NCBI GenBank assembly: GCA_003640385.1
Contig: RCAB01000334.1
Coordinates: 1-64,000 of the forward strand
Length of the DNA stretch: 64,000 bases
Reading direction: 5' to 3'
Source: Setaria digitata
Taxonomy: Eukaryota > Nematoda > Chromadorea > Rhabditida > Setariidae
Numbering within the stretch: position 1 is the stretch's first letter; each line of letters starts with the position of its first letter. A model generated the notes under the pieces. That model made no database searches, was not told the origin of the DNA, and worked only from the letters and a program-made list of their open reading frames with translations. The translations under genes were made by a program, and so were the position numbers. Shown here one piece after another: positions 1-13,600 of this stretch.

Positions 1-1
1 T

Positions 2-2976
2 TATCACAGTGGTCGATCGGATGATTTTGTACCTGCTGTCAAGGTTGCGGTTGTTTCATCTCATATTCACGGGGCGGAGGTTGACGTTAGGCAGGACTCT
101 GGAGATGTTGGGGAAGGATATTTTAATATCGATGTGTCAAAGAGATGTTTTGCTTCACGTCCAGGTTTTGGTCTGTTTGAAGAACCGCATGTTGAGAAGG
201 CGATAGAGCCTTTTGCTGTTGGTGTCGCATTATCTGGTGTTGGTGACTACGTTAGCGCGAGTTTGCCCTTATTTTTGGATGGGAAGAGGATTGAGTCAGA
301 TTACCCAATTTCGGATCCTTATTTTGGCCATTTATCATCTTTATCATTCTCGCGTGATGTTGAATGCTTTCCATTAGAGCGGTTTGTTGATATTTATCAC
401 TGCGGACAGTCGGATGCACTGCAGGATGGATCTTTGTTTTATATTTCTGCTCCACACTGTAAGATTTCTGATGTGCAGTTTGAATTGCCATCGAAGGATA
501 CTGATTTGCGCGGTCAGGTATTCGAGTCACAGGAAATGACTCCCGTTGTTCCTGCCTCGGGATCTGACAGTGTTAATAAAGGTCAGATTTGTCGTCCACT
601 AGAATCCCTCGTAATCAATTCCAGACCCGCGCCGAAAAGTAGTGGTGCTGACATTCTGATTAACAGCAGAAGTGCTGGTGGACGGCCGCTGCCGATTGGT
701 ATTGCGCATCCTCTACCTAAAATTCGGGAATCTTCTGGAATTAGACGCTTTGAAGAAATTTCGGAGGTTAGAGGTTCCGATGTGATGTCAGCGCCGACTG
801 AGTTAGGTTACCATCGGAAGACTCGTGAAGTGGATTACTGGATCGGACGTCGCTCGGAGCGTCAATCAAAGCCGTACCGTGATCTAGCCGCTGATATTGG
901 CATCGATTTGGCTTCAGATTCTGGATGGGAAGAAAGCAATTTATTTGAAGCGCAATTGGAAGCAGGTGCTGTTCGAAAAAGTGGGCGTGATTTGTCAGTA
1001 TATCCTGGAAAAATATTAACGCGGAAAGTCCTTCCAACTGCTAATTTGCATTGGACTACCGTTAGTGAGACTACGTCAGTTTCTTATAAAAAGCGTATCT
1101 CTATTGAACGTCGTCGGCCACATCCGACTTCACCATCTCACCTTGGAACTTACCGACGTCAATATCGACCTCCGCCGCCACCACCCGAAGTTTCAGCTTA
1201 CGCCCGTCATGACAGGGCTATTTTTATCAGCAGTACATTGCCTCGAACATACGCTGGAGTTGCCATTGAGGGTGATTTACGTATGCAGCGCGCTCGATAT
1301 GAAACGTCATCCTTGCCTGCTACCTATTATAGCAGCAATGAAAGAAGAGTTAGTTTTAATACTCATTATGGTGTAAGTATTAGGTTACTAAAAATCTTAA
1401 TATTAAAATCCCAGCGCAATTTCATCCTCTTATAACTTTGAAATATTAGTGTCAAATACATACTCGGTTATTTGTTAGTTCTCCATTTAAGATATTACAG
1501 TATCATCATGGTTGATTCCTAACTGATTTTTCATTGTTGCAGACACAGCATAATCCTGTTCGTTATGATCTGCCACGTCCATCTTCACCACCACGGTATG
1601 ACTATTGGACACGAGAACACAGTGACTGGACTGTAGAGGGTTCGCCAAGACGATCCTATATTGCGGATCGAGGTGATCGTTCAGCATTTGATGATCAGTA
1701 TACAAAGCGTAACTTTCTTTTATTTTTCTATGTTCTATTCGTTTCGTTTCTTAACTGAGTGGCTTTTAACCTGTTTAAAAGGATAGAATTAATTGGTTTG
1801 GCATTGCAAATGTTCAAATGTAAATAATTATAAAATTGGATGCTCATTACTGCATTATAACAGACTCCATATTAAATTACTGATATTAGAAGTGCCTGTA
1901 ATTGGCTTATAATTTCAAAATTCATTATTACCAAATTTCTATGGTGGTATAAATTCGATACAGATCTCTATTTATCTGAAAAATCCTTTCGTTTTTAGAA
2001 GCTAAGCAAGAAGCTTTGCACTACCAGAAATCTAACCTTCAAGAAATACCAATTGTTTCACTTATAAACGACCTACCAATGATAGAAGATGGAGCGGATG
2101 AGTGTTCTTGCACAAACATAGCACCCACAGCAAAAATAGAAACTCAAGGTTTGTACTAAATTTTGTTTTGCTTTTTTCTTTCCTTCTCTTTTTTTGCTTC
2201 ACTTATAGTAGAAGTGATGTAATTGAGATGATATTAATTTATCAAAATAAACTGAATTAATAAAAGGATGTTGTGATTATGAGTAACTTTACTGAAGCAA
2301 TGTAGATTTATTGATTTCTCCATTATGTTTTTTTTTTTTTTTTATGGTGAGAGAAGCGAAAAATTTTTAACCGTTAGATACGCTGAGATAATTATTTTAC
2401 AAAGAAGGCACTTTTATCTTCTGGTTAACTAATATATACATATATAGAACCATTTTTATTGAAAAGATAATTCATTTCTCGTAAGGTCAGTGTTATAAAT
2501 TTTATCAGTATTTGAAAGTTAATATATTGCTTGCTACAGTAATACATATTTACGACAAAATTATGCATATAACATAAATTCATGCATTATTCTTTTCGGA
2601 AATTTGTCCTTAAACAAAATATGTAAAAGTACTCAAACTTTTCAATATTTGCTTAATGCTTAATAATTATATTGGAATATTTCCATTGGTAAAGAATATT
2701 AAACCATTGCTAACTGATGTGAAGATATACATGTAAATGGATTTTTTTTACAAAGCAAATTTTGTTATATTTTTCTTAATCATAGCATATTCCTATTTTT
2801 ATTTAAATTTCTAATTAACGATGTTTTTTTAAGTCATAAACTTATGATTCTTCATTTCTTGACCTGGAAATTAATGATTTGTAGATTTAACACCTGGCGA
2901 GCATTCGAGACCATGCCGTTCAGCACCACTGCGTCGTGCAAGGCAGCGTATCCGTAATTTGTGTACGATGTTATAG
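2..2976 (+). CDS. 3' part of a large low-complexity protein, function unknown
   Basis: The gene is cut by the left window edge, so its start is not visible. The reading frame is open from base 2. Exons: 2-1372 (donor GTAAGT), 1543-1708, 1999-2148 and 2885-2976, ending in TAG. Phases agree throughout and give 592 residues. The first exon is Ser/Arg/Pro-rich with a six-proline run near residue 395 and no membrane segment or recognisable domain. The last exon is basic and Arg-rich (RRARQRIRNLCTML). Its final residues T-M-L fit a class I PDZ-ligand pattern (S/T-x-hydrophobic), which is only a pattern match. The composition suggests a disordered C-terminal tail of a scaffold or cytoskeletal protein; that is inference. 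An AATAAA at 3755-3760 could be its poly(A) signal. I do not recognise the family. Confidence 0.75.
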
Positions 2977-5195
2977 AGCGGCATGGGGTCGTGTTATATG
3001 AATCCGAAAACCGGTGACTACATATAGCCTAAAAGAATACCATGGGTCTACTCTCAAATTATTCGAATTGTTTTATCATGTACAAGTAGTTGTTCTACTT
3101 GCGATATCGAATGTTGCTGTGAGCTATGTATAATTTTTTTCATATATGAAAATAGTATAGTGTTGTGACAGGCGGGTTTGAGCATTCGCAGAAGGTTTTT
3201 TTTTTTCTACTGTGATTTCTTGAAGTTTAATTTCTTGATCTTTTCGAAATGCGGCAGTGACAACCATCCTTTCGTTGTGTTTGTTACCGATAAGTGATAC
3301 GCTAAACTTCTGAATAACAAACACTTTGTTAATGCTGAAATGTCATACAAAATTTTTGCTGTTTAAAAAAAGACAAAGTGACTGAAAAAAAAAAAAAAAA
3401 ACAGTATTTAAACACATAACTGATCTCTTATACTCAGAGGAACGAGTGTAATTTTCGAGTTAAACTGGCTTAAGTAGATAAAATTACAAGGATGCATTTC
3501 GAAAGTGTCAGGACACTGAATATGTATGTTATCAAGAAATTTTAGAAAATTTGATCATTTCTGATGGATGCCGTAACGTTTCAGCCGTTGCACATAACAA
3601 ACTGTAGGATAATTTTGTGTTTCGTCCATTACTACCGGTAGTACACTAATACTTTACCAAGTGCAGTGTAAGACTGTTTATTTGGAAATACTTTACATTG
3701 TATATGGTCACTTCATAATGTTGCTACTGTTAAGTAAATGATTTTGAATTGTATAATAAATGAATATAGTAATAATTTGTTGTTATTGCTGTGCTTTTTA
3801 TGTATACAGTTTGATGGGGCTATTAATTGATTTGATTAATGACAGATGCACTTGCATTGCTTGATAATTAATTTATACGAACAAAAAAATGATGATTTCT
3901 ATTGTAACTACTCGCTTACAATTCCAGCAATCTCGCCATTTTTCTTCTTTAATTTTGTTTCTACTTATTATCACTTTTGTGTTTTTTACTTGGATAAAAT
4001 GGCTTTTTACAGTTTTCTTGTAATAGCCATTTTGAATTTGATACTAGAAAAGCATCTTTTATGATTACTTTTCATACTTCCTTCGCAGTTATTAAATATT
4101 TACCATTTGAGTAATTCCAATATATTTGTGGAATGGTTTCCATTTTGCTACAGTCATTTTTCAAAATACTCCATACAAATTCCAAAATACATGTTTTTTC
4201 GAAATAGTTGTTAAAACAATTTTATCAGTTGTAATTTGTTTTAATGTGCTCCATAAAAAGGAAAAAAAAATGTGTTTTGCGCTGTGAAAGAGAAGGAAAC
4301 GAGTGCTTATTGAAATAAATGATAGATAATATGGCGGAACGAGAATATCCAGTGAAGGCAGTTGAATACTAAAGCCACTGACTATCTTTCATTAGTGTTT
4401 TATGTACCTCGACTAACTGAAGATTAGATGTACCTCACCAGGTAGTTTGGGAGGTATAGAGAAGTTCCAGTCCCTTTATTTAAGTTACTGCTTACATGCA
4501 ATTCTGGTATATGTTACGTGTCTCTCCTTACATTCAAATAATGAATAAATTTTGTATTTATTATCCGTAAAACATATGTGACGACGGTTCGTTCATAAAG
4601 CAAGCTCATTTACTGTGTTCCGATGATATTTTTATAACCTTTACTTACAGATGTGAATGACTTACATGTCCTTCAGATGTTTAGTTTTCTGATTTTTTTA
4701 AAAAAAAAAAAAAATACATTGCAATCCCTTCAATGTTTGTAGAATATAAAGTATAAAAATTTTTGACTCAACGCGGCCATACTATAATATTCGTGTTGGA
4801 ATGCTGCAATTCTTTCATCTCCAAAGAAAAGTACAAGATAATCCACATCAATAACAGACGATGAAAAACCATCAAGCATAAAATAACCAACTTGAACCCA
4901 ATCATAAAGAATGCAGAATAGCAGCAGTAAGGAAACTGACGTTACCACCGCAACCGTATTTCAACTTTATAATTCCATTACTTTGTTAAAATCGAAACAG
5001 TACTTAAATACTTATTTCTGTTTTGTCCTGACGAAACTTCCATGCAAATGCTTCCAGTCCTAGAAACCTTGCGTCTTTATTCAGAAAAATTTTACTTTAA
5101 ATGAAGTGATTACAACAAAATATATGAAGATCTTTATACAGCATACCACAAGAACAAGAAGCAAAAACTGTAACAAATGAATTTCAAGTTTTGAA
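2977..5195. other. Gap between convergent genes; 3' UTR material
   Basis: This gap separates the 3' end of the plus-strand gene from the 3' end of NHP2 on the minus strand. An AATAAA at 3755-3760 fits the plus-strand gene. TTTATT at 5076-5081 reads as AATAAA on the minus strand about 115 nt after the NHP2 stop. The rest is AT-rich with A/T homopolymers. A 72-codon minus-strand ORF at 4730-4948 has fairly protein-like composition and is discussed under findings. No other gene is supported. Confidence 0.6.
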
Positions 5196-6729
5196 TCAGG
5201 CATCGGGTGCGATAGTCTTAATTAATTGGTATACTTCATGAAATAATTCTGCATAATCTGCGTGTTCTTTTATTAAAAGTAGTATAGCTGCCCTTTTGTG
5301 TCCTAAAATATATTATCCTAATGATGAAGCAGTCAACTCTGTTCCGACGTACAGATTTTAAAAGATGTCGAAACAAGATGGATGACATGTCGAATATATT
5401 AAGCAAATAAACTAGAGAAATAAAGAATTGACGAGAGGAATGTTTAAACAACAAGAATCACCCCAAGAAGAAAGTTAAGCGATCAAAAAACGTTCTGTAA
5501 TTTTGCCAGAACTAGAAAGCAGATTAGGTTAAACAACCTAAAAGTATTTGAACTACAAACAAATTTAAATTATATCTATAATAAAATCTCCAAAACATTA
5601 CCAGTAGCCAATCCAAGATGCTCACGTGATGGTGTAAATATATATGGGATATCTTTCTCCTCGCATATACCAGGAATATGAGAATAAACATCTATTGGTG
5701 ATACATTACCTGTAAATAATTAAGAAATAATTGCTTGTAAATAAATGCTTGTGCATGTCATATTTTCAAGAAGGAAATCCAGATAGAATCAAGTCACTTC
5801 GATACTTTAAATTCAAAAATTTTCAAAAACAGCTAGCAAACTTTACTGCGTTTCAGCTTTTTCACAGAAACACAGTGAAAGGTTGATTATATATGTAACA
5901 CTGTTGAATCAAGGTAGTCTAGCATCGGGAGTCACTACACAACTTCAATAAGCAGGAAAATAGTTAAAGAGAAAATACAAAGTAAACTGGGAAACCTGGA
6001 AGCAAGAAATGCACAACTAATTTAATTTAATGACTTCACCTGCAAGAACAACAATGCCTGTTTCATTTCTCCTTAGAGCTCTTTGCACGTCGCACATCCC
6101 TTGTCGCAAACATTGTTTATCTTTAGAAGCCTAGTAAAAGTCAACTTTTAAAATGGTAAACACTTCCATAATTATACAAAACCGCTCAGAATACAAAAAA
6201 ATAACTGAGTTAAAATGTAATAGGTACAAAAATTGGAAATAAAAAAGACAGATCAAGTAAAAGATTGTTACCTTTTTTATTAATTTATAAACTTTTTTCG
6301 CCAATTTCCTTGGAGCAAGTGGATGGGCCAAAGCATTGACCATAGTGCAGAGCTCGTCGTATTCATCCTAAAATTCTTTGTAGTCAGTGAAAAGAACTTT
6401 CCCCTATAAATACATGAAAAGCATCACAAAACAAAGACTTAAACTTGCACTTGAATTTACGAATTATAAGCTTCAAAGCGACATTATGCCGAATGCACCA
6501 CATAACAGGCAATTAGATCATTTGACTCTATCACAATGATCTCTCGAGCCACAACTAAATAGATGCGTAAAAATCAGTTTTCAAATGGCAATACCTGACC
6601 AACTTTAGCAGACCTCGGCGTTTCCATCAAACTCTTATCACCTAAATCATTCACCGATGGTTTCACGTCTTCATCCACTTCCATTTTCACATCAGCATTT
6701 GAATGGGAATTTAATTTCGATTTCCCCAT
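5196..6729 (-). CDS. NHP2: H/ACA ribonucleoprotein subunit 2 (NHP2), L7Ae family
   Basis: NHP2 is a core protein of box H/ACA snoRNPs, which guide rRNA pseudouridylation in the nucleolus, and of telomerase RNP in some animals. Exons on the minus strand: 6729-6595, 6367-6272, 6130-6040, 5709-5602 and 5302-5196 (TGA). They total 537 nt, or 178 residues. After an acidic N-terminus of about 45 residues comes an L7Ae/NHP2 domain, residues ~55-165. It contains HPLAPRKLAKKVYKLIKK, then IVVLAGNVSPIDVYSHIP and IPYIFTPSREHLGLATGHKR. These align by eye with the RKLxKKxYKxIKK, LAGxxxPIxVYxHxP and PYxYxPSxxxLGxAxGxKR blocks of NHP2 as I recall them. The start is the first Met after an AAAACAG acceptor that directly abuts the ATG, which fits trans-splicing. 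The gene lies downstream of the Nopp140 gene on the same strand. Length is typical. Confidence 0.9.
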
Positions 6730-7691
6730 CTGTTTTAAGAATCTGCATTATGCGGGAGATTGTTTGCTATACTTCTGCACAAAAACATTCGCAGAGGCAT
6801 GGACAGAGACGCCAACAAAATCCACAATGCAAAAAAAGTTCGAAGACCACGCTGCTGCACACACTACTTTCTTTGTCACCAACCCTTACAGTTTAAAAGT
6901 ATTGCGATGAAAAATCAAACAAGCAATTCACCCTTGGTAATTATCTCTATCACTTCACCAAACCAGTGCCAATTTTAATCAAGCAACATTTCTGGTGCTA
7001 TTACCTCATAATATAATATTAGCTGAAACAGTAAATCGGTAATACTAATCGCGTTTTAAATTTGATGCACTCACCAAGCCCTTTCCTAAGGTTTAAATCA
7101 TGCCTCCGTATCAAGAAACAGTTAAAACACACTATACATTAACAAAACAGGCGTTTTATGGAGCGATTAACGCTAGAAAATTGTAAGTTTCAACACTTAT
7201 ATTTTTACCAAGTAAGTAACCTTCATCTATTTAGAATTAAAATAGAAGGAAGTCTTCCAGCAATTCACAGAAGTGGGATGATATAACATCATGAAAAGGA
7301 TGTTTATATTTATCCAAACAACAAAAATAAACACCACGTTAAAATTAACAAATTGCAACAGATCTAAGATATCCATACTGAAGCAAACACGCCAACCAGC
7401 AACACAAAAAGAAAGCCTGTAAATTCTTGTTCTACCGGCTTTAATGAAAATTTCCACAGCAAAGAAATTCACAAAAATGTGGAAAAAAATAGAAAAATTC
7501 GGAAATGAAATTTTGGTAACGTATTGATAATAACAAACTTATTAATAACAAGCAAAGAATAATACGAGCGAACTTCGCTGAACGCATCCGATTAAGGCTA
7601 ATACATATGACCAAGAACATCAGCAATATATTTTTTCTGGAAATACTAGACCTTCGTTCAACGGAGATACTGATTCCGGTAAGACACTTCT
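6730..7691 (-). other. Intercistronic region between NOLC1-like and NHP2
   Basis: These 962 bp lie between the Nopp140-like stop codon and the NHP2 start on the same strand. The NHP2 end carries an AAAACAG acceptor-like sequence touching the ATG. I see no convincing extra exon. Several short ORFs on both strands lack splice context. The region may hold the 3' UTR of the upstream gene and, if the two genes are not an operon, the NHP2 promoter. Confidence 0.5.
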
Positions 7692-10600
7692 TTAATCACT
7701 GTCGCTATCAAATTTGATCGAATGTGAACTAGTATCAATTTTGGTACCACCACCACTATAAGAACCACGTTTCTTTTTCGTTTTTTCATGTCGAAATCCT
7801 TTTCCTTGCACATTTCTTAAATCCTCATAAGCTTTCTTGCCCCAGTGATCGTATGTCTAAAGAGAGCAGATAGTAACACACAAAAAAAATCCATGAAATT
7901 AAACTCGAAGATTTCAAGCCATTATCTCAGCATATCATATCATTTATAACTAAGTGGTGCCTGACAGTAATTTAAAAGAGTGGCCTTACAATGGTTGAAA
8001 GCAAACATTTCCAAAACCACGCATGCGTAAGATAAAAACCTGAATAACTTACGCTATTTTCTAAGGAATGAAAGGAAATACTTCTCCCTAAAAAGGAAGA
8101 GAAGACGTTATAGTAAAGTCATACTTTTGCCCGATAAGAGTTATCGCGAAATCTATCATCCAATTCATCTTTCGAAGTCTTGACTCGATGAAATGGCTCA
8201 TTCTTTACTACCTGCAACATTTGCCAAATTTCATTAAATATTAAATCCACGATAAGAAATCAGCAGAAATGCTCCGGAAAATCAGCCTTCCAAGATTTCC
8301 CAAATAATAAAGCTCATCTACAGCTCTCTAAATAAACTTTCACTTTTCACATAACCCACATCATATACAACAAATAAGAACACTGACAGCTATATTGGCA
8401 AGTCCGAAGACCAGAGGTATCAGTTCGCTAAACAGGCAAATCGAAATGTGAAACTGTAGCGTACCTGCTGTTTCTTGCCGCTTTTACCAAAAATATTTTG
8501 GTCGCTACCCATACTGTAAAATAAACATTACGAGAACTCTTTTCGCTTTTTAACAGTATTCTTATGCTCATTGTATAAAATTTATTTGGTCTTCGTTATC
8601 CATAGACCATAAAATGCTTGACGTCTACAAAAAAAAAAAAGACACGAAGAAAAAAAACATACTTCTTAAGTCCATTGCCACCTTTTTTCAAATCCGTGCT
8701 TGCATCTTCTTTCCAGCCCTGTTTCTTCTTAATTCCCTCCTAAAAAAAAAAAAAAATTCCAGTTGTCAGGAGTCCATTAACAAATTAAATTATTCGCACA
8801 ATCGCAGTTCGCTAAGTGCATATAAAGCATAGAATTTCGATTACTATTGTATAGTTACGCCGTTTAAAAAAAATTTACTTTCAGCATATCCATAGTTTTT
8901 CGTACATTACATTCAGCCATCCTGAAAAGAAAATGAAAAAAAAGTAGCAAAAGAAAAAAGTGGTGCAAATTTTTTTGAGCGTTGTATTTAAAGGATGAAA
9001 AGTTAGCTAAGGTAGGAAATAAAACAGAAATACCACAAATGATAACCTTCCACTGTTGTCGCTATCAGCGTCATCTGGTAAAGACTGGTCCATCTCTTTT
9101 CTAACAGGATGGAAGTTTCTCTTTTTTAAAACAACCGCATCATTAGTATTTGACTCTGATGAGTCACTCGAGGAATCACAATCCATTTTACCTGAATCTT
9201 TCTCGAATGCTGTTTTCCGATGCTTCGTCAATGTTTGCTTTGTTGGGATGTCACCACATGTAATCCCGCTATTAACTTGCTTAAAAAAGGATTTAATATT
9301 TCCTTTCTCCGTTACTGCATCACTCTCTGAACTTGAATCCGATGAAGTGGAATCCTTATGTGTAAAAGTTCCGGTATTTTTCCGTGACACAATCATTGGT
9401 TCAGTCTTTCGTTGCGGCCCTTTCGAATCAGTTTTAGCGACTTCGTTAAAATCCGAATCTGATGAAGTATCCGAATCCCTTCCAATAGAAAGTTTCGAAT
9501 TCACCAACGATTTCACTGCTACCTTCTGACCCGAGTGTTTAAGTGGAGAGGCATCAGCTTCATCGGAGCTCGAAGTCGATTCTGATGAGCTTTCTTCTAC
9601 ATTTTTAATCGGAAGCTCAATGTGCACAGGAGTTACTTCTGGTGTAGCTCCCCGAGTTTCGGCATCACCAGAAATGTTGTGATCTCTTACTTTTTGATTT
9701 CCATTCACTTTTTCCTGGTACTGCAGTTTGCTTGCTGACTGTTGCTTCTGAGCTGTTTTTCCAGAAACAGAAATCGTTCCCGAATCGGATGAAGAATCCG
9801 AAAAGGATGGATTCGATTTCATCTTCGATCGACTGATAGCAGGCTGAGTTGGTTTCTTCGACTGTTCGGTAGCTGTTGCAGTTTGCGCTTTTTCGCTGCC
9901 ACTATCACTATCGGAATCCGAAGATGAGGTATTCTCATTTGCAATTGTCTTAGTACCAATTACTTTTACTGTGCTGATTCTCTGCTTTGCCCTGCGAGAA
10001 TCCGAATCGTCTGAATTTGAAGAGCTTGAACTGCTTCTCTTTACGGTACTACTCTTTACCTTTCCATCCAGTGCAACAACTTTTTTTTGCCCCGTGTTTG
10101 TTGTATTACCACTGCTGTTATCACTAGAATCTGAAGAATTTGTGTCAAAACCTTCTTTTCTAGCAATTTGTGCGTCTTGTTGAACCTGTAACTTCGGCTT
10201 TTTAGCGGGTATTTCGCCATTTGCACTTTCAGAATCTGAATCTGAATCCTCCGTATCCTGAACATTCCGAACGGAAATTGCAGCTGTCCTGGACACTTTG
10301 GTTAAAGTTTCAGGAATTTTCTTACTTAGACTTATGTTATCTTTGAAACTTTCACTTCTTTCCACTGCAAAATATTCACTTGTCGACCCCTTCACCAATG
10401 ATTGATGATCCTCTGCATCATCATCACTACTAGAAATGCTGTCAGATGAACTTTCCGATACTTTCCTCAGGACAGACGTGTTCTTTTTTAAATCAAAATT
10501 TGGCATGATTAAAACCTTTTTAGGAACTTCCTCTTGTATTACTAGCTTCAAATTCCCATTCACATCGTCGCCACTAGAAGTAGTATCAGATGAATTCCCG

Positions 10601-13600
10601 GATAACTTACTTGCAGGAGTTGAATCCTTCTTTGATTTAGCATTTGAAATGAGTTTCTTTCGTGTTTTCCCTCCGAGATTCATACCCACATCACCATCAG
10701 TACTGCTAGAAGTGCTATCAGACGAGCTATCCGGTAGTTTGCCAGGAGTCAAATTCTTTAAATTAGCATCTAGCATAACTGGAACTGCTTTCTTAAAAGT
10801 CTTTTCTTTTAGATTCACATCCCCATCACTATCATCACTACTGGAAATGCTATCAGACGAGCTCCTCGATGGTTCGTTTGCAGGAATTAAATTCTTTAAA
10901 TCAACTTTTGACATAGCTGCGGCCGTTTTCTTGGGAAGCTTTTCTTTCGCACTGATATCTCCATCATCCTCACTACTGGAAGTGCTGTCAGATGAGCTTT
11001 CGGGCAATTTGGGTGCGGAAGCTGTACTTTTCACACTAGCATTTGATGCGGCCAGATTCATTCTTTTGGAAGTTTTTGCTTTCAGATTCACATCGATATC
11101 ACCTTCACTACTAGAAGTGCTATCAGATGAACTTCCAGGTGATCTTCTTGCTAAAGCTGTATTCCTAACATTTGACATGGCTGGAACCGCCTTTTTCAGA
11201 ATCTTTTCTTTCAAATTCACGTTTACACCATCATAACCACTACTAGACGTGCTGTCAGATGAATTTGCTGATACTTTCCTTCCAAGAGTTGAACCCTTTA
11301 GATTAGCACTTGGCACCGCTGGACTCTCCTTCTTGGGTGTCTTTTCTCTCGGACTCATATTTACATCATCGTTACTGGAACTACTATCGGAAGAGCTCTC
11401 CGCTGGCTTGATTGCAGGAGCTCCGTTCTTTGAATTAATATTTGATGCGGATGGAATCGCTTTCCTCGGAATATTTTCTTTCGAATTAATATTTCCATCA
11501 TCCTCATTACTACTTGAAGAGCTATCGGATACGCTTGAACGTGGTTTCCTTGCAGAAGTTGCATTATTCTTTAACTTGATATTTGACACAGCAGGAATCA
11601 CTTTCCTGAAGGCCTTCTTTTTCAGATTTCCACCTATATTATCATCATCATCGTCACTACTAGAAGTGCTGCTGGATGAGTTCCTTGATGGTTTGCCTCC
11701 AGCAGCTGCATTTTTCGTCAGAGAGATATTTGACTTCTCTGAAAGCATCTTTCCAGGAATACTTCCTACCGCTTTCCCTTGAACATCATCATCACTACTA
11801 GAACTCTCTGAACCCTCTTTTATCATCGTCGTCTGTTTTGCGCTCGATGCCGCCCTATGTCCTACCTTTACAGCCTCATCTGAATCGTTTGACGATGATG
11901 AACTATGAATTTTATTCTTCCCCGTCGAATTCACAACACTTTTCCTGCATTTTATAGCCCTCCTTAGCTCTTTCGCTTGGGAATCAGGACTAAGAGATTT
12001 CGAAAAATTGGGAGATGAATTCTTCTCTACTACGGTAGAAAAGTGAGGTTCCCTAGTCTTTGCCTTTTTGTTTATTACATCCACCAAACCAAGAGAGCTC
12101 GAGAAAAATTTCGTTTGAGGTGTTGTATTTGCTTTCGAAATCAGCTGCTTCTGAAGAAAACCGTAATTAGTTTTTGCTTCGCAGAAAATAAATTTATGAA
12201 AGGAAAAAGGAGGCCTAATCTCAGATTTAGTAAGATAGCAAATAGAAATTTGGAGCACCATTGCTTAAAGCCGTCCGTTTAATTTACAGAACCAGTCTTG
12301 ACAAAAACCCAAAAATTATATCCAACCATTGACATTTTCCCGTCATCTTTATCAGAAGCGCTTGAGTCTGATGATGATGATGAAATACCATTGTTCGGCT
12401 CGTTAACTAATCCGATAGATTTGTTCTTCTGTAATGATTTATTTCCTAATGAAAATGAACGAATTCCACTTGAAATTAAACATGACTTTGAGGTACTGAA
12501 CAAATGTTAACTAAATTATGTTCGTCCGTTTTGGACCTTACGATGCACAATTCAATGAATTAATTGCAACTAATCTGGCGCAACAATATAATTTAAGGCA
12601 CTGCTTAAACTATAACGGCATAAAGCCGTTTAGCTCTGATGTGCCTATCTTAATTCCACTAATTCAATAAACATATAGATCGTTACTTTTTATTAAACTT
12701 TTAATTGAAAAAGGTGCAAAAACTAACAGAGATATCCGAATCAGGACCTACAGATGAACCTGGCACACGAAGTTGCTTTATTTCTGCATTACTGACTAGT
12801 TTTGCCTGAAATAATATCTACGAAAATGCAGTGGAATTATATCCAACTCCCAAGTATTCTTATTACCTGGCAAACATATAAGGAGCGATAAGCAGTACTA
12901 AGATAAATGACAAGTTGGCATGCTTTAGCAGTATTAAGTTACAGCGCTATTAATAAGGCAAACCACTAATAAATAAGGATCCCACGCATCAGTGGTACCA
13001 GTACAGTGGTTTACGGAAGACTTAACAAAGGATTTGCTGCATATGAGGAAAATTTACCGCAATCTGTTTAATCGGATAATCACTATCTAAACTTTTGTTC
13101 GGATCTTGCCTCAGAACTTTCTTAGCAACTGGAGAATCGATAATTCCATTTGCATTACGTTTCCGGCAAACGATTTTATTGTACTCCAATACAACATCTT
13201 TCAGCGGCTTGAAGTTACCCGAGGATCGCTAAAAAAAAAACGCTTTTATATACAAAAAAGAAAAAAGAGTAAAAGAAAAGTATTACGTATGGGATTCCGA
13301 TGAACCTGAAACGAACCTGACAGAAACTAAGAATGAATTTAAGAGCAAGAAAATGGGTAATGGAAACATACCCGTCTCTTTTCTAATTCATCTCGTCGCT
13401 GGGCACTGAAAACTCTATTCACCAATTTCGGTTCTTCCTTGATCAGATGATCGTAAAATAAGACATCGAAGTCAACTGCGGGTGATTCTTCCATCTTTAT
13501 TGAGTTCTAGAAATATGCGTAAAAATGAAACGAATATAGCCATAAAGCCAAAAGAAATTTTCCCTAACTTTTATGGATAGAAATATTCATATAAAGAGAT

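Noticed and set aside
252..1037. Minus-strand ORFs of 92 and 89 codons
   Set aside because: Both are antisense to the open plus-strand exon 2-1372, which has a proper donor and in-phase downstream exons.
4331..4372. 13-codon plus-strand ORF starting ATGGCGGAACGAG
   Set aside because: Too short and without splice signals to be called, though locally less AT-rich.
9056..9529. 157-codon plus-strand ORF
   Set aside because: It is antisense to the 3' part of the same Nopp140-like exon and has no splice or start support.
10436..11782. Two long plus-strand ORFs (266 and 177 codons) opposite the Nopp140-like exon
   Set aside because: They follow the 135-bp repeat period of the real minus-strand coding repeat and translate to monotonous Leu/Phe/Ser-rich text. 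They are antisense shadows of Ser/Asp/Lys codons.
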